A program made the translations under genes and the position numbers. This document shows, piece after piece, positions 29,347 to 37,903 of a DNA stretch of 37,975 nucleotides (positions are counted from its first letter, which is position 1; every line of letters begins with the position of its first letter). Source of the stretch: an uncultured Clostridium sp. (GTDB taxonomy: Bacteria > Bacillota > Clostridia > Christensenellales > CAG-138); the NCBI GenBank assembly GCA_900542285.1, contig UQNF01000013.1, positions 1-37,975 of the forward strand, written 5' to 3'. The notes beneath the pieces were generated by a model, which worked only from the letters and a program-made list of their open reading frames with translations, was not told where the DNA came from and searched no databases.

Positions 29347-30639
29347 ATGAATAACGATATCAACTCGCTGATTTCTCTGCTTGAAAAATCGGTATCACCC
29401 TATCACTGCGCCGATGAGGCCATGAGACTGCTTAAAGAAAAGGGCTTTATTGAGCTTGAACAGAGCAGGGAGTGGAAGCTTGAACGCGGCATGAACTATT
29501 ATGTAAAATGCTTCGGAACGATGCTGATCGCCTTCCATGTCGGAAGCGGCTATGTTCCGGGCGAAGGCTTTCGCCTTGCCGCAAGCCATACTGATTGGCC
29601 CTGCTATTATATCAAGCCCAACCCCGAGCAGGTTGGCGGAGGCTGTCTGAAGCTCAGCATAGAGCCCTATGGCGGAATGATACACAACACATGGATGGAC
29701 AGGCCGCTTAGCGCCGCAGGCGTCGTAACGCTAAGGACGGAGGATGTGCTTAAGCCGGAGCGCAGGCTCGTGGATTTTGTCAAACCCATCCTTACCATTC
29801 CGAATCTCGCTATACATATGAACCGAAGCGTGAACAAGGGCGTTGAGCTTAATCCGAATAAGGATATGCTGCCCATTGCCTGCACTATCGAAAAAGAATT
29901 TAACAAAGACGGTTATTTCCTGGGCAGACTTGCCGAGCTTATCGATGCAGCACCGGAGGATATTCTCAGCTATGATCTCTGCCTCTACAATGCCGAAAAG
30001 CCCATGCTGGTCGGCTTCGATGACGGCATACTGACATCGCCGAGGCTTGACAACATCACGTCCACCTTTGCCATACTTAACGGTATCTGTGAATGCAGCC
30101 GCGAACACGGCATCACCGCTGCCGTGCTCTTCGATAATGAAGAGGTGGGGTCCGGGACCAAGCAGGGAGCTGACAGCGCAACATTGGGAATGATGCTTGA
30201 AAAAATAGCCTCATGCTTCAATGCGACCCGTTCGGAATACATTGATTCGCTTACTGCAGGCTTTATGCTCTCCTGCGATGTCGCTCATGCAAAGCATCCG
30301 AACTATCAGGAGTTTGCGGATGCATCCTGCAGCGCAGTAATGAACGGCGGCGTCACCCTCAAGATGAACTATGAACAGCGCTACGCCACGGAGGCGGTCG
30401 GCATCGGCATTATCGAGGGCATCTGCAAAAAGTATGATATCGCATATCAGCGCTACATGAACCGTCCGGATCTCAGGGGCGGAGGAACGCTGGGTTCCTA
30501 TGCCGCATCTCAGCTTGGCATGAGCGTTGCTGATATCGGCGTCCCCATGCTGGCAATGCATTCATGCCGTGAGACTATGGGCGTTAACGATCAGCTTTCC
30601 ATGAATGAGCTTGTAAAGCGTTACTTCAATGAGGAGTGA
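29347..30639 (+). CDS. M18-family aminopeptidase
   Basis: A 430-residue cytosolic zinc aminopeptidase, normally forming large tetrahedral dodecamers. Metal-ligand motifs are visible: AASHTDWP (H81, D83), SPRLDNITS, LFDNEEVGSGT (Glu pair), and the C-terminal AMHSCRETMG (His). The segment GGMIHNTWMDRPLSAAG and the ERRLVDF-to-PNLAIHMNR stretch are family-typical. M18 enzymes prefer acidic or neutral N-terminal residues. AAAAGGAG lies upstream of the ATG. The window also has peptidase T, so both support peptide use in an amino-acid-fermenting organism. Confidence 0.94.
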   Translation: MNNDINSLISLLEKSVSPYHCADEAMRLLKEKGFIELEQSREWKLERGMNYYVKCFGTMLIAFHVGSGYVPGEGFRLAASHTDWPCYYIKPNPEQVGGGCLKLSIEPYGGMIHNTWMDRPLSAAGVVTLRTEDVLKPERRLVDFVKPILTIPNLAIHMNRSVNKGVELNPNKDMLPIACTIEKEFNKDGYFLGRLAELIDAAPEDILSYDLCLYNAEKPMLVGFDDGILTSPRLDNITSTFAILNGICECSREHGITAAVLFDNEEVGSGTKQGADSATLGMMLEKIASCFNATRSEYIDSLTAGFMLSCDVAHAKHPNYQEFADASCSAVMNGGVTLKMNYEQRYATEAVGIGIIEGICKKYDIAYQRYMNRPDLRGGGTLGSYAASQLGMSVADIGVPMLAMHSCRETMGVNDQLSMNELVKRYFNEE

Positions 30640-30690
30640 TCAAGAATAATCGGCAGCACGATTATATTTCCGAATTATGAATAGTATTCG

Positions 30691-30729
30691 GCAAAACTCG
30701 TTGAAAACTTCAACGGGTTTTGCTATACT
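30691..30729 (+). promoter_or_regulatory. Promoter of nptA2 overlapped by a 15-bp palindrome
   Basis: TTGAAA (30701-30706) and TATACT (30724-30729) have a 17-base spacer. A 15-bp inverted repeat with one mismatch (30691-30705 with 30709-30723, loop 3) covers the -35 and the entire spacer and ends at the base before the -10. It could be a repressor operator or the terminator of the upstream aminopeptidase gene embedded in the promoter. Confidence 0.7.
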
Positions 30730-30827
30730 TAGGTTAATGAGTATAATGGGAATGCAATGCAGCTTCCGGTACTTATGCGTTCGATGAAAGCGTTCGCAAC
30801 GATGGAAATACGGAGGTACTCCAGCAA

Positions 30828-32441
30828 ATGACAACAGCCTCTTGGATAGGTATGGCGGGCGGACTCGCTCTATTCCTGTACGGTATCAGGCTCATGGGCG
30901 ACGGCATCCAAAAGCTTGCCGGTTCCAAACTGAAGAACATACTTGAAAAACTGACGAAGAATCGAGCCGTGGGGCTTTTGATCGGTATGTTCGTTACCGC
31001 TATCATTCAGAGCAGTAATGCAACCACCGCAATGGCGGTAGGCTTTGTAAACGCTGGGCTTATGGAGTTTACGAGAGCTTCCGGCATTATCCTCGGAGCC
31101 AACATCGGAACCACCATCACAGGTCTTCTTATTGCACTCAAGATTTCCGATATCGCTCCGATTATCGCCTTCCTGGGCGTTGTTTTGATAGTATTCTTTA
31201 AAAATAAGAACATAAACTCCGCCGGCGCAGTCATAGCAGGACTCGGAGTTCTGTTCCTGGGTATGAATCTGCTGAAAGAGCATATGGCTCCGCTTTCAAA
31301 CGAAGCATGGTTCACCGATTTCATGGTAAGCCTTGAAAATAAGCCCGTGCTGGCAGTCTTGATAGGTACGGTATTCACCGCAGTAGTTCAAAGCGTGTCC
31401 GCTTCTGTCGGTATTCTGCAGGCGATGGCTATGTCCGGCGCAGTGAGCTCGCTTGATCAGGTTGTGTTTATCATCCTCGGAATGAATATCGGCTGCTGTA
31501 TCGCCGCTATCACTGCCGCTGTCGGCGGAACCAAGGACGGCAAGCGCACAGCTTCTATTCACGTTATGTTCAACGTCTTTGGCTGCATACTGTTTGCAAT
31601 CCTCTGGTATGTACTGCCCCTCGGCGATTGGATGCGCATGATGAGCGCGGATGTGGTGCAGCAGATAGCTGTATTCAATCTGCTTGAAAAGCTGGTTACC
31701 GCTGTTATTGCTCTGCCCCTGCTCTCGCTGATGGAGAAGCTTGCAAGGTTCTTGATTCGGGGTGAGGACAAGCCCGATCATCGCAAACTTCATCATATCA
31801 ACAAGAACGATTTCGGTTCAGTCTCAATTGCTATTGCACAGGTGCGCGCCGAGACCGAACGAATGTTTGGCATAATGATGCAGAATCTGGAGCTTTCCTG
31901 CAAGATGCTGAACGAAAGCAAACGAACGGAGGCAGAGTTTGCCGAGATTACAGAGAACGAGGAGACCATCGACTATCTCAACAAGGTCATAACGGAAGCA
32001 CTGGTTGATATCACGGCGCTGGGACTTTCAGACGCTGATGCGAAGGTCGTAAATCGTACCCACCATGTCATCTGCGATTATGAACGTATCGGTGACCATG
32101 CCGACAACATCGCCGGATACGTCAGGCATTTTGTTGATGAAGGTTTGAAATTCTCCCAGCATGCGCATGATGAACTTCAGAGCCTCACGGAGCAGGTGAT
32201 AAAATTCGTTAATGATGCCGAGATGTTCTATCTGGAAAGGAACGACCTCACAATGGAGGATCTTGAGTTCCAGGAGGAGAATGTCGACCGTGTTGTTGAT
32301 GAGCTTCAGGAGGCGCATATCCGACGAATGGAGAGCGGAAGATGCACCGCTCAGGTTGGCCTTCTCTATGCCGAGATACTGACCGATCTTGAGAGAGTTG
32401 CGGATCATGCGCTTAATATAGCTCAGGCAAGGATAAAATAA
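30828..32441 (+). CDS. Second Na+/phosphate cotransporter-PhoU protein
   Basis: The 537-residue protein has the same architecture as the one at 10738. The cotransporter domain (about 1-310) has QSSNATT at residue 61 and a variant QSVSASVG at residue 188, where the canonical third residue Ser is replaced. The PhoU-like domain (about 340-537) includes DYERIGDHADNIAGYV and DLERVADHALNIAQA. GGAGG lies 12 bases before the ATG. Unlike the first copy it has no kinase or regulator beside it, and its promoter carries a palindrome with no PhoP-box-like repeats. The different control suggests a different role, such as phosphate efflux or another anion; this is inference. Confidence 0.92.
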   Translation: MTTASWIGMAGGLALFLYGIRLMGDGIQKLAGSKLKNILEKLTKNRAVGLLIGMFVTAIIQSSNATTAMAVGFVNAGLMEFTRASGIILGANIGTTITGLLIALKISDIAPIIAFLGVVLIVFFKNKNINSAGAVIAGLGVLFLGMNLLKEHMAPLSNEAWFTDFMVSLENKPVLAVLIGTVFTAVVQSVSASVGILQAMAMSGAVSSLDQVVFIILGMNIGCCIAAITAAVGGTKDGKRTASIHVMFNVFGCILFAILWYVLPLGDWMRMMSADVVQQIAVFNLLEKLVTAVIALPLLSLMEKLARFLIRGEDKPDHRKLHHINKNDFGSVSIAIAQVRAETERMFGIMMQNLELSCKMLNESKRTEAEFAEITENEETIDYLNKVITEALVDITALGLSDADAKVVNRTHHVICDYERIGDHADNIAGYVRHFVDEGLKFSQHAHDELQSLTEQVIKFVNDAEMFYLERNDLTMEDLEFQEENVDRVVDELQEAHIRRMESGRCTAQVGLLYAEILTDLERVADHALNIAQARIK

Positions 32442-32450
32442 TACTTGAAG

Positions 32451-32475
32451 AGACCGCAGACAGCATCCGCGGTCT
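32451..32475 (+). terminator. Hairpin after nptA2
   Basis: AGACCGC with GCGGTCT (32451-32457 with 32469-32475) around an 11-base loop, followed by TTGC. The T-run is weak, so termination may be partial. The following 240 bases to the degV promoter hold no gene that I can support; an imperfect hairpin near 32578-32606 is the only structure noted. Confidence 0.55.
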
Positions 32476-32716
32476 TTGCTGTTATCGATAAGTCAAATAC
32501 CGATAGGCCGGATAACGGAGAGAAGACAATACTCACGACGATGTTCGGGGGAATAAATAATTTCGTTTTATAAGAAAAACCAAACCGCTATTGAGATGGT
32601 CTGGTAATTAGCATAAGCTTTGCCAAAAAATATTGAGCAAACGGAGCTTTTGGGGTAGCTTATATGGGTATTCACTAGAAGTATGGTTTTTGAGGACGCA
32701 AATGCTTCGGAAAAGC

Positions 32717-32745
32717 TTTACTTTTTTGCCGCAGTGTGGTAGAAT
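32717..32745 (+). promoter_or_regulatory. Promoter of degV
   Basis: TTTACT (32717-32722) and TAGAAT (32740-32745) with a 17-base spacer, plus TG one base before the -10. About 46 bases before the start codon. Confidence 0.6.
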
Positions 32746-32791
32746 ACGACCTAAGTTATACCCCATTTTTATTTATTTTATAGGAGTTTTT

Positions 32792-33649
32792 ATGACAAAA
32801 ATCGCATGCGACAGTACTGCGGACCTGCTGAACGAGGTTTACGGCACAAATCTATATGCCGAACGAAACATTACCGTCGTTCCGCTGTTCGTCAGGATCG
32901 ATGACGAGGAGTATGCCGATGGCGTGGACATAACCATGACACAGCTCCTTGAACGATGTACAACACTCAAGACCCTGCCCAAGACCGCCGCTCCGGAGGT
33001 AGAGAGGCTGGCAAATGTATTTCGCGAGTTGACGCAAGACGGCTCTGACCTCGTCTTTATTACCATCAGCTCCGATTTTTCCTCCGGATACAACAATGCT
33101 TGCCTGGCTGCCAAAGAGGTCCCGAATGTATATGTTGTGGATTCAAGAAATCTCTCTTCCGGCGTAGGCCATGTTGTACTGGAAGCCGCAGACCTCGCAG
33201 ATGAGGGCAAGTCGGGCGCAGAGATAAAAAAGTACCTTGATGAGAACATCGTGCCCAATGTCGAGACAAGCTTTGTTCTCGATGGGCTTGAATACATGGT
33301 CAAGGGTGGGCGCTGTACTGCTGTTATGGCACTTGGTGCAAACATTTTGCAGCTTCATCCGATGATTGAGGTCATCGACGGCAAGATGAAGGTGGTCAAG
33401 AAATATCGCGGCTCATGGAACCGCTGCCTGCGCGCTTATGTCAAGGACAAGCTTGAGGGCAGGGATGATATCCGCTTCAAGCGTATCTTCATCACCTACA
33501 CCACAACCCCCGATGAGGTCGTGAACGAGGTCGAACAGCTTATCAAAGAATATGCGGATTTTGTAGAGATCAGGAAAACTACCGCAGGCTGCACCGTAGC
33601 AAGTCACTGCGGACCGCACACGCTCGGAATACTGTTTATCAGGAAATAA
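32792..33649 (+). CDS. DegV-family fatty-acid-binding protein
   Basis: The 285-residue protein has the two-domain DegV fold: KIACDSTADL at the N-terminus, the lipid-head loop TSQPS-like segment replaced by TLPKTAAPE, ISSDFSSGYNNA, VVDSRNLSSGVG, LEYMVKGGRCT and the C-terminal SHCGPHTLGILF. DegV/FakB proteins hold a fatty acid and present it to the FakA kinase for phosphorylation before phospholipid synthesis. No fakA is in the window. The ATG at 32792 has TAGGAG upstream; the much longer open frame crosses the promoter and is rejected. The pckA gene follows after 63 bases. Confidence 0.92.
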   Translation: MTKIACDSTADLLNEVYGTNLYAERNITVVPLFVRIDDEEYADGVDITMTQLLERCTTLKTLPKTAAPEVERLANVFRELTQDGSDLVFITISSDFSSGYNNACLAAKEVPNVYVVDSRNLSSGVGHVVLEAADLADEGKSGAEIKKYLDENIVPNVETSFVLDGLEYMVKGGRCTAVMALGANILQLHPMIEVIDGKMKVVKKYRGSWNRCLRAYVKDKLEGRDDIRFKRIFITYTTTPDEVVNEVEQLIKEYADFVEIRKTTAGCTVASHCGPHTLGILFIRK

Positions 33650-33684
33650 TAAACAATAAAATCGGGAATACTAATCCTGCAATG

Positions 33685-33698
33685 GGGGAAGCTTCCCC
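33685..33698 (+). other. 14-base perfect palindrome before the pckA ribosome site
   Basis: GGGGAAGCTTCCCC ends two bases before the GAAAGGA ribosome site of pckA. In RNA it can form a 5-bp stem with a 4-base loop; in DNA it could be an operator. No promoter is clear in the degV-pckA gap. Confidence 0.4.
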
Positions 33699-33712
33699 GG
33701 AAAGGAACTATA

Positions 33713-35284
33713 ATGAAAGCCTACATCGAAGCAATGGGCATTCTCAGCCCGAAAACTATCTATCGCAATCTGTCCCCTGCTCAGCTGACCGAACACGCGC
33801 TCGAAAGGGGCGAGGGCAAGCTCAGCAAGACAGGCGCGCTCGTGATAAATACCGGAAAATACACCGGCAGATCACCCGACGACCGTTTCATCGTGGACAC
33901 TCCGAATGTACATGACATCATCGACTGGGGAAAGGTCAATGTGCCGATAAGCCGTGAGAGAGCCGATGCAATCTACGATAAGATGTGCGCATATATGCAG
34001 AACCGCGAAGTATTCGTGGTCGATGGCTATGTCGGCGCCGACAACGAGTATGCTCTGCCAATTCGCGTGGTATGCGAGAATGCGGCAAGCGCATTGTTTG
34101 CAACCCAAGCATTCGTACGCCCCGATAAGGAACAGCTCGAGAACTTCGAACCCAAGTTCACCGTACTCTGCACTCCCGGCTTCAAGTGTGTCCCGGAACG
34201 CGACGGCGTGAACAGCGAAGCGGCGATAATCCTTGATTTTGAAAAGAACAGGGTCACCGTCGCCTGCTCAAAGTATTCCGGCGAGATCAAGAAGGGCATG
34301 TTCTCCGTTATGAACTTCTTAATGCCCCAGCGTGGCGTGTTCCCCATGCATTGCTCTGCAAATATCGGTAATGACGGTGATTCCGCACTGTTCTTCGGCC
34401 TTAGCGGAACAGGAAAGACCACCCTATCCGCAGATCCAAACCGCTGGCTTATCGGAGACGACGAGCACGGCTGGTCGGATAACGGAGTGTTCAATTTCGA
34501 AGGCGGCTGCTATGCGAAGTGCATAAACCTCTCCCAAGAGAACGAGCCGGAGATCTGGAATGCTATCCGCTTCGGAGCACTTGTTGAAAACGTTATTATC
34601 GATGAGGATACCAGAACCCTCGACTTTGAGGATTCTTCCATTACCGAGAATACCCGTGTTGCGTATCCGGTCGAGTATATTCCCAACTGCGTCATTCCCG
34701 GCAAGGGCGGACATCCCAAGACCGTTATTTTCCTTACCGCTGATGCCTTCGGCGTATTGCCGCCGATCTCCAAGCTCACCAAGGATATGGCCAAGTACCA
34801 TTTTGTATCGGGTTATACCAGCAAGCTTGCAGGCACCGAGAGGGGCATAAAGGAACCGCAGGCGACATTCTCCACCTGCTTCGGCGCACCGTTCCTCCCC
34901 CTGCATCCCTCACTCTATGCAGAGATGCTCGGCAAGAAGATCGATGAGCACGGCGCAAACGTATTCCTTATCAACACCGGTTGGACCGGAGGCCCCTATG
35001 GCGTCGGAAGCCGCATGAAGATAAAGTACACCCGCGCGATGGTAACGGCTGCATTGGAAGGCAAGCTTAACGATGTTGAGTATGAGCTTCATCCTATCTT
35101 CAATGTTATGGTTCCCAAGACATGCCCGAGTGTTCCCGACGAGGTCCTCAATCCCCGGGAGTGCTGGGCCGACAAGGAAGCATACGATGTTCAGGCTAAG
35201 GAGCTTGCACGTATGTTCGTCAACAATTTCAAAAAGTACAGCAATATGCCGGAGAGCATCATAAATGCAGGCCCAAAGGCATAA
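33713..35284 (+). CDS. pckA: Phosphoenolpyruvate carboxykinase (ATP)
   Basis: The 523-residue cytosolic enzyme interconverts oxaloacetate plus ATP with PEP, CO2 and ADP. Landmarks of the ATP class are TGKYTGRSPDDRFIV near the N-terminus, MHCSANIG, the kinase-1a P-loop FGLSGTGKTTLS, metal-site LIGDDEHGW, FEGGCYAKCINLS, and GWTGGPYGVGSRM. Length fits (about 520-540). GAAAGGA precedes the ATG. In amino-acid fermenters the enzyme can run in either direction, for gluconeogenesis or ATP formation. It may be cotranscribed with degV. Confidence 0.97.
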   Translation: MKAYIEAMGILSPKTIYRNLSPAQLTEHALERGEGKLSKTGALVINTGKYTGRSPDDRFIVDTPNVHDIIDWGKVNVPISRERADAIYDKMCAYMQNREVFVVDGYVGADNEYALPIRVVCENAASALFATQAFVRPDKEQLENFEPKFTVLCTPGFKCVPERDGVNSEAAIILDFEKNRVTVACSKYSGEIKKGMFSVMNFLMPQRGVFPMHCSANIGNDGDSALFFGLSGTGKTTLSADPNRWLIGDDEHGWSDNGVFNFEGGCYAKCINLSQENEPEIWNAIRFGALVENVIIDEDTRTLDFEDSSITENTRVAYPVEYIPNCVIPGKGGHPKTVIFLTADAFGVLPPISKLTKDMAKYHFVSGYTSKLAGTERGIKEPQATFSTCFGAPFLPLHPSLYAEMLGKKIDEHGANVFLINTGWTGGPYGVGSRMKIKYTRAMVTAALEGKLNDVEYELHPIFNVMVPKTCPSVPDEVLNPRECWADKEAYDVQAKELARMFVNNFKKYSNMPESIINAGPKA

Positions 35285-35339
35285 GCGTGAAGAATTGATC
35301 CCCTATATTGAGCATAAGAGGTTCCATAAGTAATAAGAC

Positions 35340-35370
35340 CCCCCCGGGTCAAACCGGGGGGCTGACTTTT
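35340..35370. terminator. Bidirectional terminator between pckA and the MATE gene
   Basis: CCCCCCGG with CCGGGGGG (35340-35347 with 35354-35361), 8 bp around a 6-base loop, then CTGACTTTT on the plus strand. It lies between convergent genes and ends at least the pckA transcript. Confidence 0.75.
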
Positions 35371-35404
35371 GCTGATAACGCCATTTTTAGAGTCAGCTTT
35401 GCTT

Positions 35405-36829
35405 TTAGGATGCAGGCGCTTCTTCAGATGCGTTGTTCGCACTATCACTTGAAACGATATTCCTGACCCATTTACCGCTCTTCACAAAGAAATAGCCGAT
35501 AACACACTTGATAAGTTCAAGACCCTGACAAATTGCAAACATCGGTATGATGTGCATGGAGGTGAATTTTGACAGCACATATGCGACAGGAATACAGATT
35601 ATCCATACATAACAGCTGTCGAACAGCATGGTTATTCTTGTCTGACCACCGGAGCGCAGCGTAAAGTAACATGCATGAGTGAAGGCGTTGAACGGCATCA
35701 ATGCGGCACATATCAGAAGGAAGATCTTTGCAAGCTCCTTAACTTCGGCCGTGGTGTTGTAGAGATTGGGTATCAGGCCGGAGGTTAGCGCAAGCAGACT
35801 TCCGAAAATCAGACAGCCGGTTACGGACAGAGCGATGATCTTTCGGTCGGTATCCTTTGCTTCTTCAAACTTGTTTGCACCAAGCAGGTTGCCGACGATT
35901 ATTCCGATGCTGGAGCCAATGGCCATGAACACCACGTTGAACAGGTTGGAAACGGTGGAGGTTATGTTGAGTGCGGATACGACAGCCAAACCCCTTATTG
36001 AATAACGCTGCGTAAGAACGGTCATGCCAAGCGACCAAAACAGCTCGTTGAGCATGAGGGGCGTGCCTTTGACGATGATGTCGGAAACAAGCTCGCGAGG
36101 AACGCTAAACGAAGCGAAGAGCCGTGAGAAGAACGGAAAACGCTTGGTATGCGTATGCGCCCACCAGACCATGATAATAAGCTCGGCAAAGCGCGAAATG
36201 ACCGTTGCAATCGCCGCGCCCCTGACGCCCATAGCCGGGAATCCGAGCTTGCCGAAAATGAGAATGTAGTTGAGTACAAGATTTATCACGACAGCTGCGC
36301 CGGAGCCTATCATCGGAATGACGGTCTCCCCGGTTTCCTTCAGCGCAGTAGCGTAACTCTGCGCTATGGCATAGGGCATAAGTCCAATAAGCATGATCGC
36401 CAAATAATCAAGCCCTTCGGTCAGCGTAAGCTCGAGGTTAAGATCACTGCTGCCCTCGTGCAGGAACAGGCGTATAAGCGGAGCACCCCAAACGGAGAGT
36501 ATTACAATGCCGATAATGCTGGTGATTACAACAAAATAGAGCTTAAAGCGCATTACGTGCCTGAGCCCGTCCTCGTCACTGCGTCCGCTGAACTGTGCGC
36601 CAAAGATACCGGCGCCCGAAAGACCGCCGAAAATCAGCAGGTTGAACACAAAGATAAGCTGGTTTGCAATCGCAACGCCGCTCATCTGTTCGGTGCCCAT
36701 GCGCCCTACCATCAGATTGTCAAGGACTGCTACAAATTGGGAAATACCGCTCTGAACCATTATCGGCACCGCCACGGCGAAGACCATGCGGTAAAAGTCC
36801 TTGTTACCTATAAGCTTTTTAAGTTTCAT
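35405..36829 (-). CDS. MATE-family multidrug/Na+ efflux transporter
   Basis: The 474-residue membrane protein has twelve predicted helices in two homologous halves. MATE landmarks include VAVPIMVQSGISQFVAVLDNLMVGRMGTEQMSGVAIANQL in the first helices, TEGLDYLAIMLIGLMPYAIAQS, and GSSIGIIVGNLLGANKFEEAK at the start of the second half. Such exporters use Na+ or H+ gradients to expel cationic drugs; the substrate is unknown. AAGGAAG lies before the ATG at 36829. A minus-strand TATAAT at 36868-36863 with a weak TGTTCA at -35 is the likely promoter. Single gene, convergent with pckA. Confidence 0.94.
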   Translation of the reverse strand: MKLKKLIGNKDFYRMVFAVAVPIMVQSGISQFVAVLDNLMVGRMGTEQMSGVAIANQLIFVFNLLIFGGLSGAGIFGAQFSGRSDEDGLRHVMRFKLYFVVITSIIGIVILSVWGAPLIRLFLHEGSSDLNLELTLTEGLDYLAIMLIGLMPYAIAQSYATALKETGETVIPMIGSGAAVVINLVLNYILIFGKLGFPAMGVRGAAIATVISRFAELIIMVWWAHTHTKRFPFFSRLFASFSVPRELVSDIIVKGTPLMLNELFWSLGMTVLTQRYSIRGLAVVSALNITSTVSNLFNVVFMAIGSSIGIIVGNLLGANKFEEAKDTDRKIIALSVTGCLIFGSLLALTSGLIPNLYNTTAEVKELAKIFLLICAALMPFNAFTHACYFTLRSGGQTRITMLFDSCYVWIICIPVAYVLSKFTSMHIIPMFAICQGLELIKCVIGYFFVKSGKWVRNIVSSDSANNASEEAPAS

Positions 36830-36956
36830 TATCGTATGCTTCCTTTAGTCAAGTATTACTGAATTATATCACATTGCATACCGGATGAACAGTCAGATCA
36901 ACATTATATTGCCTGCAGTGAATGCAAACAGGCGTGGCTGACGCAGGCAATTGATA

Positions 36957-36989
36957 TGAAAAACCGGGCAACCTTTCAGCCACCCGGTT
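36957..36989 (-). terminator. Terminator of the surface-protein gene
   Basis: On the minus strand AACCGGG (36989-36983... as 36983-36989 reversed) pairs with CCCGGTT (36968-36962) around a 14-base loop, followed by five T including the stem end. It lies about 50 bases past the stop. A further 9-bp repeat ATTGCCTGC with GCAGGCAAT (36908-36916 with 36943-36951) lies beyond it with no assigned role. Confidence 0.8.
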
Positions 36990-37039
36990 ACTTCACCTTT
37001 ATTACAGAACTCTTAGCAATGCGCTAAGCGCCGCAGGCA

Positions 37040-37816
37040 TTAGTTCTCCTTCTTCCTGGTCAGCAGAACAGCTCCGCCGGCAAGGAGGGATGCGATGCCA
37101 AGGCCAACGAGGGCGATACCGCCGGTGGAAGGGGTAGTGTTGGTGGGTTCATCGGTAACAACGGGCTCCTCGGTCTCGATGGGCTCGTCGGTAACAACGG
37201 GCTCTTCGGTCTCGGCGGGCTCGTCGGTAACAACGGGTTCTTCGGTCTCGGTGGGTTCGTCGGTAACAATGGGCTCCTCGGTCTCGGTGGGCTCGTCGGT
37301 AACAACGGGTTCCTCTTCTGCATATTCCCAGGTTACTTCGGGGAAATCTGCGAGCCAAGTGGTGAAGTTGGCTTCATCAGCATATAGATTGATGATATAA
37401 TCGGGCCAATGGGTATCCTGGTTTCCGTCCTGGTTGATGTAAAGCTGGAAATCACTTATGGGATAACCGGTGGTTTCAAGGCTGTCGATCTCAAGCTCCA
37501 TCACATAGTAGCCGTTTTCCTGGGGAAGATCGGTGAAATAGTGGGTCTCCCACCAATCGAATGCGATCTGATAGTAGGTCTGAGCAGGGTCAGCGTAGTC
37601 GGGAAGCGCGATGAGGATGGTGACCTGGGTGCCGTTAATGATATAGTATTCATTTGCAGCATTATAGAAGAGGGTACCTTCTTCATCATATACGATGAGT
37701 TCTTGGGCGGGATTACCGTTGACGATTATTTCGTCAGCAGTGCCTTCAGCGGACAACATGCCGAAGCAGCAGAGTGCAAGCACTAGGGAGAGAACGATTG
37801 AAAAAAGCTTCTTCAT
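37040..37816 (-). CDS. Secreted surface protein with 12-residue stalk repeat and wall-anchor-like tail
   Basis: The 258-residue protein has a signal peptide (MKKLFSIVLSLVLALCCFGM, cleavage near residue 23-25) and an N-terminal domain of about 140 residues. That domain is rich in aromatic and acidic residues (FDWWETHYFTDLP, YPISDFQLYINQDGN) and I do not recognise it; it looks like a beta-sandwich binding domain. Then come five EEPVVTDEPTET repeats and a tail TTPSTGG, hydrophobic helix and TRKKEN. The tail resembles a sortase signal with an atypical motif. The ATG at 37816 has GGAAA upstream; the longer frame runs into the promoter and is rejected. The stalk closely resembles that of the LRR protein at 17207. 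Confidence 0.82.
   Translation of the reverse strand: MKKLFSIVLSLVLALCCFGMLSAEGTADEIIVNGNPAQELIVYDEEGTLFYNAANEYYIINGTQVTILIALPDYADPAQTYYQIAFDWWETHYFTDLPQENGYYVMELEIDSLETTGYPISDFQLYINQDGNQDTHWPDYIINLYADEANFTTWLADFPEVTWEYAEEEPVVTDEPTETEEPIVTDEPTETEEPVVTDEPAETEEPVVTDEPIETEEPVVTDEPTNTTPSTGGIALVGLGIASLLAGGAVLLTRKKEN
37139..37315 (-). repeat. Five 36-base stalk repeats
   Basis: Five units of 36 bases (the last one partial) encode EEP(V/I)VTDEP(T/A/I)ET. The DNA copies are highly similar, which suggests recent expansion and possible length variation between strains. Confidence 0.92.
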
Positions 37817-37874
37817 TTTTACGTTTCCTTTCGTTGTTGGCATATTTGCAAAGGCGAATCGCTTTCGCAATTTA

Positions 37875-37903
37875 ATGATAGCACAGTAAGATTTAACTGT
37901 CAA
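37875..37903 (-). promoter_or_regulatory. Sigma-A promoter of the surface-protein gene
   Basis: On the minus strand TTGACA (37903-37898) and TATCAT (37880-37875) with a 17-base spacer, about 60 bases upstream of the start codon. Bases 37904-37975 hold nothing else that I can support. Confidence 0.8.

Noticed and set aside
32633..32791. 53-codon N-terminal extension of DegV
   Set aside because: It would begin upstream of the predicted promoter; the ATG at 32792 has a proper ribosome site and gives the normal DegV N-terminus.
37139..37315. Regular 36-base repeats considered as a CRISPR array
   Set aside because: The units are adjacent with no unique spacers and keep an open reading frame encoding a 12-residue peptide repeat.
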